Notes under the pieces: model-generated
Told to the model about the DNA's origin: nothing
Database searches by the model: none
What the model saw: only the letters and a program-made list of their open reading frames with translations
Translations under genes and position numbers: made by a program
Shown here: one piece after another, positions 56,346 to 64,000 of the stretch
Numbering within the stretch: the first letter of the stretch is position 1
Layout: every line of letters starts with the position of its first letter
From: Flavobacteriaceae bacterium
Lineage (GTDB): Bacteria > Bacteroidota > Bacteroidia > Flavobacteriales > Flavobacteriaceae
Assembly (NCBI GenBank): GCA_028284005.1
Contig: JANQSO010000004.1
Span: forward strand, 62,001-126,000
Reading direction: 5' to 3'
DNA length: 64,000 nt

Positions 56346-57657
56346 ATGGTTCTATTCTGGTAATCTTTGCGCCAATAGCCCGCAATCTTTCATCAATATT
56401 TTCATAACCCCTATCTATTTGTTCGATGTTATGAATTGTACTGACTCCCTTTGCAGAGAGTGCTGCGATCAGTAATGATATCCCGGCCCTTATATCCGGA
56501 GACACCATAGTGGTTGCTTTAAGAGAAGATTCAAAGTTGTGGCCTATTACAGTAGCTCTATGGGGGTCGCACAAAATTATCTTAGCACCCATATCAATTA
56601 ACTTGTCCACAAAGAAAAGGCGGCTTTCAAACATTTTTTGATGTATTAGTACACTTCCTTTTGCCTGTGTACAAACCACCAGAACAATACTCAGCAGATC
56701 CGGAGTAAATCCTGGCCACGGAGCATCTGCTACCGTTAAAATAGATCCGTCTATGTACCCCTGGATTTCATATTCTTCCTGTGAAGGAATATAGATATCG
56801 TCTCCTCTTTTTTCTAATGTGATCCCTAATTTTCTAAATGTATCCGGAATTAACCCTAGATTATCCCAGCTCACATCTTTAATGGTAATTTCACTTTTTG
56901 TCATGGCTGCCAAACCAATCCAACTACCAATTTCAATCATATCCGGCAAAATACGATGTGTGCAGCCTCCTAAGCTTTCGACTCCTTCTATAATGAGCAT
57001 GTTGGAACCAACTCCGCTAATTTTGGCTCCCATGGCATTTAGCATTTTACATAATTGCTGTAGATAAGGCTCACAGGCAGCATTGTATATTGTGGTTGTC
57101 CCTTCTGCTAAAACAGCTGCCATTATAATATTTGCTGTACCTGTTACCGAGGCCTGGTCAAGTAACATATATGTTCCTTTTAAGCCATTAGGTGCTTCCA
57201 CGCCGTAAAAACGTTCCTCTTTATTATATCTGAATGCAGCCCCTAATTTTATAAATCCTTCAAAATGGGTATCCAACCTGCGTCGGCCAATTTTATCGCC
57301 CCCGGGACGTGGTATATATCCTTTTCCAAAACGTACCAATAAAGGTCCAACGATCATAATTGATCCTCGAAGAGAACTACCCTCTTGTTTAAATAATTCA
57401 GATTCGAGGTATTCCAGGTTTAGGTCATCAGATTTAAAAGTATATTTTCCTTTCCCTGTTTTTTTTGTCTTGACTCCTAAATTCCCCAGGATCTCTATCA
57501 ATTTATTGACATCTCGAATATCCGGGATGTTTTCGACTATAACTTCTTCGGGAGTAAGTAAAACGGCACATAAAATTTGCAGGGCTTCATTTTTAGCCCC
57601 TTGTGGCCTGATTTCACCTTTTAGTTTATGACCACCATCAATTTGAAAAGTTCCCAT
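56344..57657 (-). CDS. murA: UDP-GlcNAc 1-carboxyvinyltransferase with Asp at the catalytic Cys position
   Basis: The 437-residue enzyme adds enolpyruvate to UDP-GlcNAc in the first committed step of peptidoglycan synthesis. 'GEIRPQGAKNEALQIL' holds the Lys22-Asn23 pair and 'SSLRGSIMIVGPLLVRFGKG' is typical. In E. coli MurA the catalytic loop is 'GGCAIGARP' with Cys115; here it is 'RPGGDKIGRRRLDTHF', so Asp121 takes the cysteine's place. Cys-to-Asp exchange keeps activity and prevents fosfomycin from alkylating the enzyme in known cases. It is last in a cluster with DUF4290 and shares a terminator with the convergent gene. Confidence 0.95.
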   Translation of the reverse strand: MGTFQIDGGHKLKGEIRPQGAKNEALQILCAVLLTPEEVIVENIPDIRDVNKLIEILGNLGVKTKKTGKGKYTFKSDDLNLEYLESELFKQEGSSLRGSIMIVGPLLVRFGKGYIPRPGGDKIGRRRLDTHFEGFIKLGAAFRYNKEERFYGVEAPNGLKGTYMLLDQASVTGTANIIMAAVLAEGTTTIYNAACEPYLQQLCKMLNAMGAKISGVGSNMLIIEGVESLGGCTHRILPDMIEIGSWIGLAAMTKSEITIKDVSWDNLGLIPDTFRKLGITLEKRGDDIYIPSQEEYEIQGYIDGSILTVADAPWPGFTPDLLSIVLVVCTQAKGSVLIHQKMFESRLFFVDKLIDMGAKIILCDPHRATVIGHNFESSLKATTMVSPDIRAGISLLIAALSAKGVSTIHNIEQIDRGYENIDERLRAIGAKITRIEP

Positions 57658-57666
57658 TTGTGGTTG

Positions 57667-58323
57667 CTAATTTTGGTACCGCTTGCGGTTTCGGTTGCTT
57701 TTGAAGTTCTTTTTGCCTGAACTGCTACTGCTATTACTACTAAATCTCTTTTTGTTTTTCAAAAGATCATGTGCCTTAGAAAGGTCTTCGTCACTATTCT
57801 TAAGATTGATCTTTCCTCCGGAAAGTTCAAATAGGTGCTCAAATATAACGGCATCTTCAACGGTATCCTTGTTCCAATTCAGGAAGCATTTTTTCATATG
57901 ATTGGCAATGGTCAATACCAGCCCGTCTTTCATATCTCCTTCTTCCCACTTATTTGCAACATCTATCATTCTTTTTATATTATTTCCGTAGAAACGATAT
58001 TTTGGGTGATTTTGAGGATATTTTAAAGGTTCCGGGCGTTCCATTAGCTCTTCACGGGAAGGAATCTCATAAGGAGAGTCTGCATCCAGCTTAAAATCTG
58101 AAATAATGAAAAGCTGGTCCCATAATTTGTGTTGGAAATCCGGAACATCACGTAAATGCGGATTTAAATTTCCCATCACAGCGATAATGCTCTTTGCAAT
58201 TTTATTGCGTTCTTCCCTGTTTTCAATGGAAACTGCATGGTCTACCATTTTTTGTATATGGCGGCCATATTCAGGAATAATTAAATGTGGTCGTTCTGTG
58301 TTGTATTCTAAATTATCAATCAA
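57667..58323 (-). CDS. DUF4290 family protein
   Basis: The 218-residue protein is cytosolic and acidic in the first 180 residues. Its N-terminus 'NLEYNTERPHLIIPEYGRHI' and 'NHPKYRFYGNNIKRMIDVAN' are the DUF4290 markers. The final 35 residues are a Ser/Lys/Asn-rich, disordered, basic tail ('NSSSSSGKKNFKSNRNRK'), reminiscent of RNA-binding tails. It starts 64 bases after DUF493 and nine bases before murA on the same strand, so it is probably co-transcribed with murA. The function of the family is unknown. Confidence 0.85.
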   Translation of the reverse strand: MIDNLEYNTERPHLIIPEYGRHIQKMVDHAVSIENREERNKIAKSIIAVMGNLNPHLRDVPDFQHKLWDQLFIISDFKLDADSPYEIPSREELMERPEPLKYPQNHPKYRFYGNNIKRMIDVANKWEEGDMKDGLVLTIANHMKKCFLNWNKDTVEDAVIFEHLFELSGGKINLKNSDEDLSKAHDLLKNKKRFSSNSSSSSGKKNFKSNRNRKRYQN

Positions 58324-58387
58324 AATATATTAATTAAAATAGGAGGTTTGTATTACTGAAGTAATTATATCCCGCAAAATACTAAAT

Positions 58388-58678
58388 TTATAAAGAAATT
58401 ACTCCTTCAATATTAGAAACTTCCAGATATTTCTTAATTACAGCGTCCGGCGAGGCCATCTTTACTTTTATGGAAACACTTGTATAAGTTCCTTTTGAAG
58501 AATCCCGGGTATTAATTACAGCTTCCATTCCGTTAAAGATAGCTTCAATCTCTGCAATTTTTTCCAATTCGGCCGGAATAATGAATTTATATAGGTACTG
58601 AGCCGGCCATGAAGTATCATCTGCAAGTTGTTGTCTTAACCGCTCATAGAATTCTTTGGTGTTTTTGTCTTGCTTCAT
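58388..58678 (-). CDS. DUF493 family protein
   Basis: The 96-residue protein has the DUF493 alpha/beta fold. 'SWPAQYLYKFIIPAELEKIA' is the characteristic segment, followed by 'STRDSSKGTYTSVSIKVKM'-like strands with Ser/Thr-rich turns and 'YLEVSNIEGVISL'. DUF493 resembles ACT/ferredoxin-like ligand-binding folds; the family includes E. coli YbeD. It is upstream of DUF4290 and murA. The role is not established. Confidence 0.9.
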   Translation of the reverse strand: MKQDKNTKEFYERLRQQLADDTSWPAQYLYKFIIPAELEKIAEIEAIFNGMEAVINTRDSSKGTYTSVSIKVKMASPDAVIKKYLEVSNIEGVISL

Positions 58679-58761
58679 CAGGTATTAATCGATTATAAAC
58701 AGCGCAAAGATACACTTTAGGTGTCAATAATATTTACGTACTTTGTATAAAATTGTAACGC

Positions 58762-59304
58762 TTGAAAACAAAAAGAATTGTTATTTCCGGAGGTCCCGGT
58801 TCCGGTAAAACCAGTTTAGTATCTCATTTAGAACAGCAAGGCTATACCTGCATGCATGAAATTTCCAGAGATGTTACTAAAGAAGCCCAAAAAGAAGGGA
58901 TTGAACAATTATTCTTAGAGGATCCATTGCTTTTCAGTAAAAAATTACTTGAAGGCAGGTTAAAGCAATTTCAAAATGCTTCTTTATTTCATGACATGCC
59001 CTTTTTATTTTACGATCGTGGTATGCCAGATGTTACAGCATACATGGATTATATTCGTTCACATTATCCTGCAAAGTTTTCAGAAATATGTATGAACAAC
59101 AGGTATGATATTATTTTTCTCTTACCTCCGTGGAAAGAGATATATAAGCAAGACAATGAACGCTATGAATCTTTTGATGAAGCCGAAAAGATTTATCATT
59201 ACCTCTTTCAGGGCTACCAAAAATATGGGTACTCGGTACAAGAGGTTCCTGTGGGCAGTATTACAGAAAGAAGCGAATATATACTCTCTAATTTGAATAA
59301 ATAA
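58762..59304 (+). CDS. P-loop AAA ATPase/kinase-like protein
   Basis: The 180-residue protein has a Walker A 'ISGGPGSGKTSLVSHLE' at its N-terminus and a Walker B-like 'FLFYDRGMPDVTAYM'. It belongs to the AAA_28 group of small single-domain NTPases, similar in shape to nucleotide or vitamin kinases. The substrate is unknown. The start codon is TTG 58762, and only a spacing-variant TACTTTG element lies upstream. RecQ begins two bases after the stop, so they are co-transcribed. Confidence 0.85.
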   Translation: MKTKRIVISGGPGSGKTSLVSHLEQQGYTCMHEISRDVTKEAQKEGIEQLFLEDPLLFSKKLLEGRLKQFQNASLFHDMPFLFYDRGMPDVTAYMDYIRSHYPAKFSEICMNNRYDIIFLLPPWKEIYKQDNERYESFDEAEKIYHYLFQGYQKYGYSVQEVPVGSITERSEYILSNLNK

Positions 59305-59306
59305 CC

Positions 59307-61208
59307 TTGAATCGACCGCTACAAATTCTTGAAAAATACTGGGGGTTTTCTTCCTTTAGGCCACTTCAGGAAGAGATCATTACCTCTGTACTGGATGGTA
59401 GGGACACTGTAGCGCTTTTACCAACAAGTGGAGGAAAGTCACTATGTTTCCAAGTTCCGGCATTGGCTATGGAAGGCATCTGCGTGGTAGTTTCACCTCT
59501 TGTTGCCTTGATGAATGACCAGGTAAAAAACCTTCAGGAACGAGGTATCAAAGCTTTAAGTATTACTGGTGGTATCTCTTTTGGTGAGTTGCAGATCCTA
59601 TTGGACAATGCAACCTATGGAAATTATAAATTTTTATACTTGTCTCCCGAACGGCTCCAGCAAGAGGTCGTTCAAAATGCCATACGGCAGATGAATATCA
59701 ATCTAATTGCCGTAGATGAAGCACATTGTATTTCGCAGTGGGGAAATGATTTTCGGCCGGCATATAAGAACATTTCCATAGTACGGGAGCTACATCCTTT
59801 AGTTCCTATAATTGCACTGACAGCAACCGCAACTCCGGAGGTTTTGCAAGACACTGTTGCTCAATTGAAGCTGGAACTTCCCGCTATTTTTAAAAGTTCA
59901 TTCGTACGCAAAAATCTTTCATATCAGGTCTATTTTGAAAATGACAAATTGTATAGAATTCAACAATTATTAAAAAACAATACCGGCTCGGCAATTGTTT
60001 ATGTGCGCAGTCGAAGCACTGCTGTTGAAACCTCCAGCCATTTAAACAATCTCGGAATTTCAAGTACTTTTTACCACGGAGGTATTTCAAAAAATGATAA
60101 AGACCAGAGATTGGAGGCCTGGAGAAATAATTCGATCACGACCATTGTTGCAACGAATGCGTTTGGAATGGGTATCGATCACTCAAACGTACGGTTTGTG
60201 ATACATACGCAGTTACCGGAAAGCATAGAAAGTTATTTTCAGGAAGCAGGGCGTGCCGGACGGGATGGAGATTATGCTAGTGCAGTTGTTCTATACAATG
60301 AGTACGATAAAATTTTAATTAAAAAACAATTTGTTGATTCGCTTCCTACTCCCAAGGATTTAAAAAAATTATACCGTACACTTAGTAACTATTTCCAGGT
60401 TTCATATGGCGAAGGTGAGTATACACAGTTCAATTTTAGTTTTACGGACTTCTGTCAAACCTATCAATTAAACACTCTGTTAGCATATAACGGATTGAAT
60501 TCATTGGATCGCTTAGGGGTTATAGAGTTATCAAAAGAATTTGGGAGGCGGTCAAAATTGCTTTTTTTAGTTTCTTCAGAAGTATTGCTTTCTTATTTTG
60601 AAAAAGATATTGCCCTATCGGTCATTGGGAAGACCATTCTCCGACTGTATAGTGGAATTTTTGATACTCCCACCTTTATTAATTTAGAGCTCATTGCTAA
60701 AAAATGCGGACAGCCCGTAGAAAAGATCATTGAGGCGCTAAAGATATTTGAACGCGATGAATTATTAGAGCTTACTTTATACGAAACCGATGCTACACTT
60801 ACTTTTTTAGTGCCGAGAGAAGATGACAAGGTCATCAATGTTATTGCAAAGGAAGTAGACGGCCTAAATAGAAAAAAAGCAGATCAGGTAACTTCGGTTC
60901 TAAAATATATTGAAAATACAGAAGAGTGTAAGAGTCGCCAGTTAGTGCAGTATTTTGGAGAAACCGATGTAATGCCTTGTGGAATTTGCAGTGTATGTGC
61001 TGCACAAGAGACTACGGCCACTAAAACAGAGATGAAGTTAATTTCGGAAAAGATCCTTCAGTTATTGGAAGAAAGTGAAATGAATTCACGGGAAATTTCA
61101 GAAAGGCTTACTTTTACAGAGTCTAAAATTGTATATGTTTTACAGCTATTACTGGATTCGGGAAAAGTGAAAACCAATACAAAAAAACAATTTTACAGAA
61201 ACGAATGA
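59307..61208 (+). CDS. recQ: ATP-dependent DNA helicase RecQ
   Basis: The 633-residue 3'-5' superfamily-2 helicase has motif I 'PTSGGKSLCFQ' (Lys44), motif II D-E-A-H (137-140) in 'VDEAHCISQWGNDFRP', 'ALTATATPEVLQD' (motif III) and 'FQEAGRAGRDGDYASAV' (motif VI). The RecQ-C-terminal zinc site is Cys541, Cys558, Cys561 and Cys564 in 'MPCGICSVC'. It has a winged-helix-like end but no HRDC domain, as in many Bacteroidota. It unwinds recombination intermediates. The start is TTG 59307. Its stop TGA shares bases with fmt's ATG (ATGA, 61205-61208). Confidence 0.95.
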   Translation: MNRPLQILEKYWGFSSFRPLQEEIITSVLDGRDTVALLPTSGGKSLCFQVPALAMEGICVVVSPLVALMNDQVKNLQERGIKALSITGGISFGELQILLDNATYGNYKFLYLSPERLQQEVVQNAIRQMNINLIAVDEAHCISQWGNDFRPAYKNISIVRELHPLVPIIALTATATPEVLQDTVAQLKLELPAIFKSSFVRKNLSYQVYFENDKLYRIQQLLKNNTGSAIVYVRSRSTAVETSSHLNNLGISSTFYHGGISKNDKDQRLEAWRNNSITTIVATNAFGMGIDHSNVRFVIHTQLPESIESYFQEAGRAGRDGDYASAVVLYNEYDKILIKKQFVDSLPTPKDLKKLYRTLSNYFQVSYGEGEYTQFNFSFTDFCQTYQLNTLLAYNGLNSLDRLGVIELSKEFGRRSKLLFLVSSEVLLSYFEKDIALSVIGKTILRLYSGIFDTPTFINLELIAKKCGQPVEKIIEALKIFERDELLELTLYETDATLTFLVPREDDKVINVIAKEVDGLNRKKADQVTSVLKYIENTEECKSRQLVQYFGETDVMPCGICSVCAAQETTATKTEMKLISEKILQLLEESEMNSREISERLTFTESKIVYVLQLLLDSGKVKTNTKKQFYRNE

Positions 61209-62152
61209 GAGATATACGTATCGTATTTATGGGCACCCCCGGCTTTGCTGTTGGCGTATTGAAAAAGCTTATAGAAGAAAAGCGGAATATCGTAGGTGTC
61301 ATTACTGCTCCAGACAGGCCAGCAGGCCGTGGACGCAAATTACGACCTTCTGCAGTAAAGGAATATGCGATAGCACAAAAGCTAACTGTCCTGCAGCCCA
61401 AAAATTTAAAAGACAAAGATTTCTTAGATCAATTAAAAGAACTCAATGCCAATTTACAGATCGTAGTTGCTTTTAGGATGCTTCCAAAGGTGGTTTGGGA
61501 AATGCCAAAATACGGCACCTTTAATCTACATGCTTCCCTCCTGCCTCAATATCGCGGTGCAGCACCAATTAATTGGGCGATCATCAATGGTGAGTCCAAA
61601 ACCGGAGTCACCACCTTCTTTATAGATGAAAAGATCGATACCGGTGCGATCATCTTAAGTTCGGGAACCGATATTGAAAAAAATGAAACTGTCGGTACTT
61701 TGCATGACAAACTTATGGAGCTTGGTAGTAAATTAGTGATAGAAACCGTCTCTTTAATTGAAAGCGGAACTGTAGCTACACAACCACAACCGGAAGCAGT
61801 TGATCTTAACGAAGCACCGAAGCTCACTGCAGATAATACTAAAATAGATTGGGACAAATCTGTAAAGAAAATAGATGCGTTTGTTAGAGGACTATCACCG
61901 TATCCTGGTGCCTGGACAATATTACAGAACGGTGAAGACCTGTTAAAAGTTAAGATCTATGCCTCTTCTCCTGAAAAAGAGTCTCACAAATTAAAGACAG
62001 GTAGTATAGTTACCACTAAAAAAAATATAAAAGTAGCTGTGCAAGATGGATACCTATATATTAAGGAAATACAATTACCCGGAAAAAGAAAAATGGTAAT
62101 AAGTGACCTTTTAAATGGTTATGCATTTAGTGAAGATGCAAAAATGTTGTAA
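61205..62152 (+). CDS. fmt: Methionyl-tRNA formyltransferase
   Basis: The 315-residue enzyme formylates initiator Met-tRNA using 10-formyl-tetrahydrofolate. 'VFMGTPGFAVGVLKKLI' and 'SLLPQYRGAAPINWAIING' with 'DTGAIILSS' are the folate-binding and catalytic blocks; the N-H-D triad lies in 'FNLHASLLP' and following residues. The C-terminal tRNA-binding domain starts near 210 ('AFVRGLSPYPGAWT'). It overlaps recQ by four bases (ATGA), indicating coupling. A hairpin ACGGGG/CCCCGT at 62234-62250 lies downstream, before the HU promoter. Confidence 0.95.
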   Translation: MRDIRIVFMGTPGFAVGVLKKLIEEKRNIVGVITAPDRPAGRGRKLRPSAVKEYAIAQKLTVLQPKNLKDKDFLDQLKELNANLQIVVAFRMLPKVVWEMPKYGTFNLHASLLPQYRGAAPINWAIINGESKTGVTTFFIDEKIDTGAIILSSGTDIEKNETVGTLHDKLMELGSKLVIETVSLIESGTVATQPQPEAVDLNEAPKLTADNTKIDWDKSVKKIDAFVRGLSPYPGAWTILQNGEDLLKVKIYASSPEKESHKLKTGSIVTTKKNIKVAVQDGYLYIKEIQLPGKRKMVISDLLNGYAFSEDAKML

Positions 62153-62233
62153 TCCCTTGCTGCTACTGATTTCTTTAAAAAACGATAAAATGCGCCTTGG
62201 TTTATTAACAAACACTCTAAGTTATCAACAAAA

Positions 62234-62250
62234 ACGGGGATTTACCCCGT
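62234..62250. promoter_or_regulatory. Perfect palindrome upstream of the HU promoter
   Basis: ACGGGG, ATTTA, CCCCGT. It sits seven bases before the -33 element of the HU gene and lacks a T-run, so it may be an operator or a transcript hairpin from fmt. Confidence 0.35.
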
Positions 62251-62256
62251 CATTCC

Positions 62257-62286
62257 TTGCGTGAACCGATAATCCGATTAAATTTG
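62257..62286 (+). promoter_or_regulatory. Promoter of the HU gene (TTG -33, TAAATTTG -7)
   Basis: TTG 62257-62259 and TAAATTTG 62279-62286 are separated by 19 bases, matching the Bacteroidota sigma-A promoter. The 5' UTR to the ATG at 62337 is about 48 bases. Confidence 0.75.
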
Positions 62287-62336
62287 TAGAGCAATTAATT
62301 GAAGTTTAACCAACAATTTAATCTAAACATTAAACT

Positions 62337-62609
62337 ATGAACAAATCAGATTTAATCGACGCAATGGCAGAAGATGCCGGAATCACAAAAGCCGCTGCTA
62401 AAAAAGCATTAGAATCTTTCTTGGGTAACGTAGAAGGATCCCTTAAAAAAGGAAACAGAGTATCATTAGTAGGTTTTGGATCTTGGTCAGTTTCTAGAAG
62501 AGCTGCAAGAGACGGAAGAAACCCTCAAACAGGAAAAACTATTAAAATCGCTGCAAAAAATGTAGTTAAGTTCAAAGCAGGTTCGGATCTATCAAGTAGT
62601 GTAAACTAA
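62337..62609 (+). CDS. HU-family DNA-binding protein
   Basis: This 90-residue HU-type nucleoid protein has the N-terminal helices 'MNKSDLIDAMAEDAGITKAA' and the DNA-grip beta-arm segment 'GRNPQTGKTIKIAAKNVVKF'. It bends DNA as a dimer. Length is typical. It is preceded by a strong promoter and a palindrome and followed by a terminator, so it is monocistronic and likely highly expressed. A single HU-type subunit is usual for Bacteroidota, so the homodimer is expected. Confidence 0.96.
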   Translation: MNKSDLIDAMAEDAGITKAAAKKALESFLGNVEGSLKKGNRVSLVGFGSWSVSRRAARDGRNPQTGKTIKIAAKNVVKFKAGSDLSSSVN

Positions 62610-62634
62610 TTTTAATACATATCGTATTTAATTG

Positions 62635-62665
62635 ACCCTCTTCAATTTGATGAAGAGGGTTTTTT
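62635..62665 (+). terminator. Terminator after HU
   Basis: ACCCTCTTCA pairs with TGAAGAGGGT around ATTTGA, followed by TTTTT. Confidence 0.9.
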
Positions 62666-62746
62666 AATGGCAAAATATTAGTTTAAAAAACAATATGTTG
62701 TTTATTATAAAATTAATACTTAGATTTAGTTGACTAAAACCCAAAG

Positions 62747-63307
62747 ATGACTTCATTAAAACCAACCAAAGGAGTGCTTCTTGTTGCTGAACCATCCATC
62801 ATTGGTGATGTTTCATTTAACAGATCTGTTGTATTGTTAGCAGAGTATAACAAAAGCGGATCTGTAGGTTTTATACTCAATAAACCTCTGGAATACAAAT
62901 TGAAAGACTTCATTCCGGAAGTTAATTCTAATCTAACGGTTTACAACGGCGGCCCGGTTGAACAAGATAATCTTTATTTTATTCACAGGATCCCCGAAAT
63001 GGTTCCGGACAGTATTGAGATTTCCAACGGAATTTATTGGGGTGGTGACTTTAATGCAATAACGGGATTATTACAGGAAGATGCCCTTAGAGAGGACCAA
63101 ATTCGTTTCTTTTTAGGCTATTCGGGATGGGCAAGCGAGCAACTGGAACAAGAACTTGAAGTAAACAGTTGGGTCGTGGTGCCTAACAATTATAAAAATG
63201 ATATCATTGGAAAGTCCTATGATAATTTTTGGAAAGAAAAAATGATCGAGTTTGGAGGTGACTATGTAATATGGTCAAATGCTCCGGAAAATCCTATCTA
63301 CAATTAA
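62747..63307 (+). CDS. YqgE/AlgH family protein
   Basis: The 186-residue cytosolic protein has the YqgE/AlgH (DUF179) pattern. It begins 'LKPTKGVLLVAEPSIIGDVS' with 'FNRSVVLLAEYNKSGSVGFI', then 'LTVYNGGPVEQDNLYFIHRI' and 'FFLGYSGWASEQLEQELEVN'. The family is widespread, its function is not settled; AlgH was first linked to alginate regulation in Pseudomonas. It stands alone, and its stop overlaps the convergent aminotransferase stop by four bases. The roughly 80 bases upstream of its start hold no clear promoter element. Confidence 0.9.
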   Translation: MTSLKPTKGVLLVAEPSIIGDVSFNRSVVLLAEYNKSGSVGFILNKPLEYKLKDFIPEVNSNLTVYNGGPVEQDNLYFIHRIPEMVPDSIEISNGIYWGGDFNAITGLLQEDALREDQIRFFLGYSGWASEQLEQELEVNSWVVVPNNYKNDIIGKSYDNFWKEKMIEFGGDYVIWSNAPENPIYN

Positions 63308-64000
63308 CCCAAACGGGCCTTTACATTTAGTTTTCCCAGCAATTCCTTTGCTACAGTATTTGAATACTCTTTTTTCCTGTAATTTGTTACGGGTTGAATA
63401 CCCATAATCGTATTGGTAATAAATAGCTCATCTGCCTTTTGGAGCTCGAATGGAGAAACCGATGTTTCTTCCAATACATAATCCGGAAGTTGTCCTAGAA
63501 TAGTAATTAATTGTTTTCTTAAGATTCCGTTCAAACAACCGTCTTCCAGAGGCGGTGTCTTTATTTTATAACCGTTTACCAGAAATATATTTCCGTTAAG
63601 GGCTTCAACAACCTGCTTGTTCTCATTAAGTAGCAAACAGTTTTCATAATCGTTCTCTTTTGCGAAAATGCTCCCCAGAATGTTGATCGTTCTACTAGTG
63701 GTCTTTAAAGTGGAGAGCAAACCGGAATTTATGAAATGGTCTTTGAACAGTTCAATAGTATATGGTTCTTCGTTTAAAGTATAAAATGGGTCCTCAAGTG
63801 TTTCGCAAATAATCAAATACTCAATATCGTTGGTTTCCGGTGTGTATTTCCCACCTGTCTTTCGCCAAACCAGGAGCTTTACCCGAAAGGAATGTACAGT
63901 TTCATCATGAGTAGCAATTGTTCTTTGAATTTCTTCTTCCAGGAATTCAGGAGTAAAATTCATAGGAATTTCCATACGTAAAATGCGCATGGACGCCATC
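63304..64000 (-). CDS. Aminotransferase class IV, N-terminal part outside the window
   Basis: At least 232 codons of a fold-type IV PLP enzyme are present, but the frame is open to the window edge, so the first 45-50 residues are missing. Relatives place 'MASMRILRMEIPMNFTPEFL' after a longer N-terminus, so the ATG at 63999 is internal. 'NEGNIFLVNGYKIKTP'-like and 'GCLNGILRKQLI' segments are the C-terminal phosphate/PLP-binding features of this family, which includes branched-chain and 4-amino-4-deoxychorismate lyase enzymes. The PLP lysine may lie in the part present or upstream; the exact reaction is not assigned. Confidence 0.8.
   Translation of the reverse strand, partial: MASMRILRMEIPMNFTPEFLEEEIQRTIATHDETVHSFRVKLLVWRKTGGKYTPETNDIEYLIICETLEDPFYTLNEEPYTIELFKDHFINSGLLSTLKTTSRTINILGSIFAKENDYENCLLLNENKQVVEALNGNIFLVNGYKIKTPPLEDGCLNGILRKQLITILGQLPDYVLEETSVSPFELQKADELFITNTIMGIQPVTNYRKKEYSNTVAKELLGKLNVKARLG

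Noticed and set aside
1-64000. rRNA, tRNA, CRISPR, insertion sequence or prophage
   Set aside because: No cloverleaf, rRNA-like stretch, regular direct-repeat array, transposase, integrase or phage structural gene was recognised by reading the sequence and its translations.

Overview
This window reads as chromosomal core sequence of a marine-type member of the family Flavobacteriaceae (phylum Bacteroidota). The reasons are: low GC; start codons without Shine-Dalgarno boxes; many promoters with the Bacteroidota -7 element TAnnTTTG; a type IX secretion (T9SS) C-terminal sorting domain; an OMP_b-brl_3-type TonB receptor; a CcsB-CcsA cytochrome c biogenesis fusion; DUF4290, DUF4834 and DUF2520 proteins; and a probable sulfonolipid (capnine) gene pair typical of gliding Bacteroidota. 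The genus cannot be fixed from the sequence. No rRNA, tRNA, CRISPR array, insertion sequence, prophage or integron was seen. No gene-free stretch exceeds 300 bases.

Layout. 1-6.5 kb: end of a dihydroorotase gene with two small membrane proteins, an esterase, an MBL-fold hydrolase, a large conserved cytosolic protein of unknown function, peroxiredoxin Bcp, an unusual cysteine-free endonuclease III, and an ECF sigma factor followed by a 50-residue ORF. 6.7-12.7 kb: UvrA, a T9SS cargo protein, and two paralogous secreted repeat proteins, each behind a sigma-54-like -24/-12 promoter. 12.7-19 kb: glycosyltransferase, YfhO-type membrane protein, DUF4834 protein, an outer-membrane protein with a lysine-rich tail, and a GNAT protein. 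19-21.5 kb: an alpha-oxoamine synthase and a cystathionine-beta-synthase-like enzyme, proposed as the CapB/CapA pair. 21.5-30.4 kb: S9 peptidase lipoprotein, YbaB, a thioredoxin-like protein, an OmpA protein with a 23-residue repeat array, a YegP-like protein, threonine aldolase and a secreted zinc metalloprotease. 30.5-38 kb: prfB with its programmed +1 frameshift, a secreted amidohydrolase, ArsC, a TonB-dependent receptor and fumarase. 38-49 kb: a membrane-bound 7TM-LuxR protein, the CcsBA fusion, a truncated hemoglobin, a tight cluster (DUF2520, KdsC-like, UbiA, Maf), then a lipoprotein. 47-56 kb: a PIG-L deacetylase with a 36-residue membrane peptide and a sodium:solute symporter, DUF2911 protein, aquaporin, photolyase, a 4Fe-4S protein and a coiled-coil membrane protein. 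56-64 kb: MurA with Asp in place of the catalytic Cys, DUF4290, DUF493, an AAA/RecQ/Fmt operon, HU, YqgE and a truncated class IV aminotransferase.

No phage-like defence system or large biosynthetic island is present. The strongest leads are the sigma-54-linked repeat-protein pair, the capA/capB locus, the OmpA repeat array, the 7TM-LuxR one-component regulator and the cysteine-free Nth. Several start codons were moved inward because a TAnnTTTG promoter overlaps the longest possible start.
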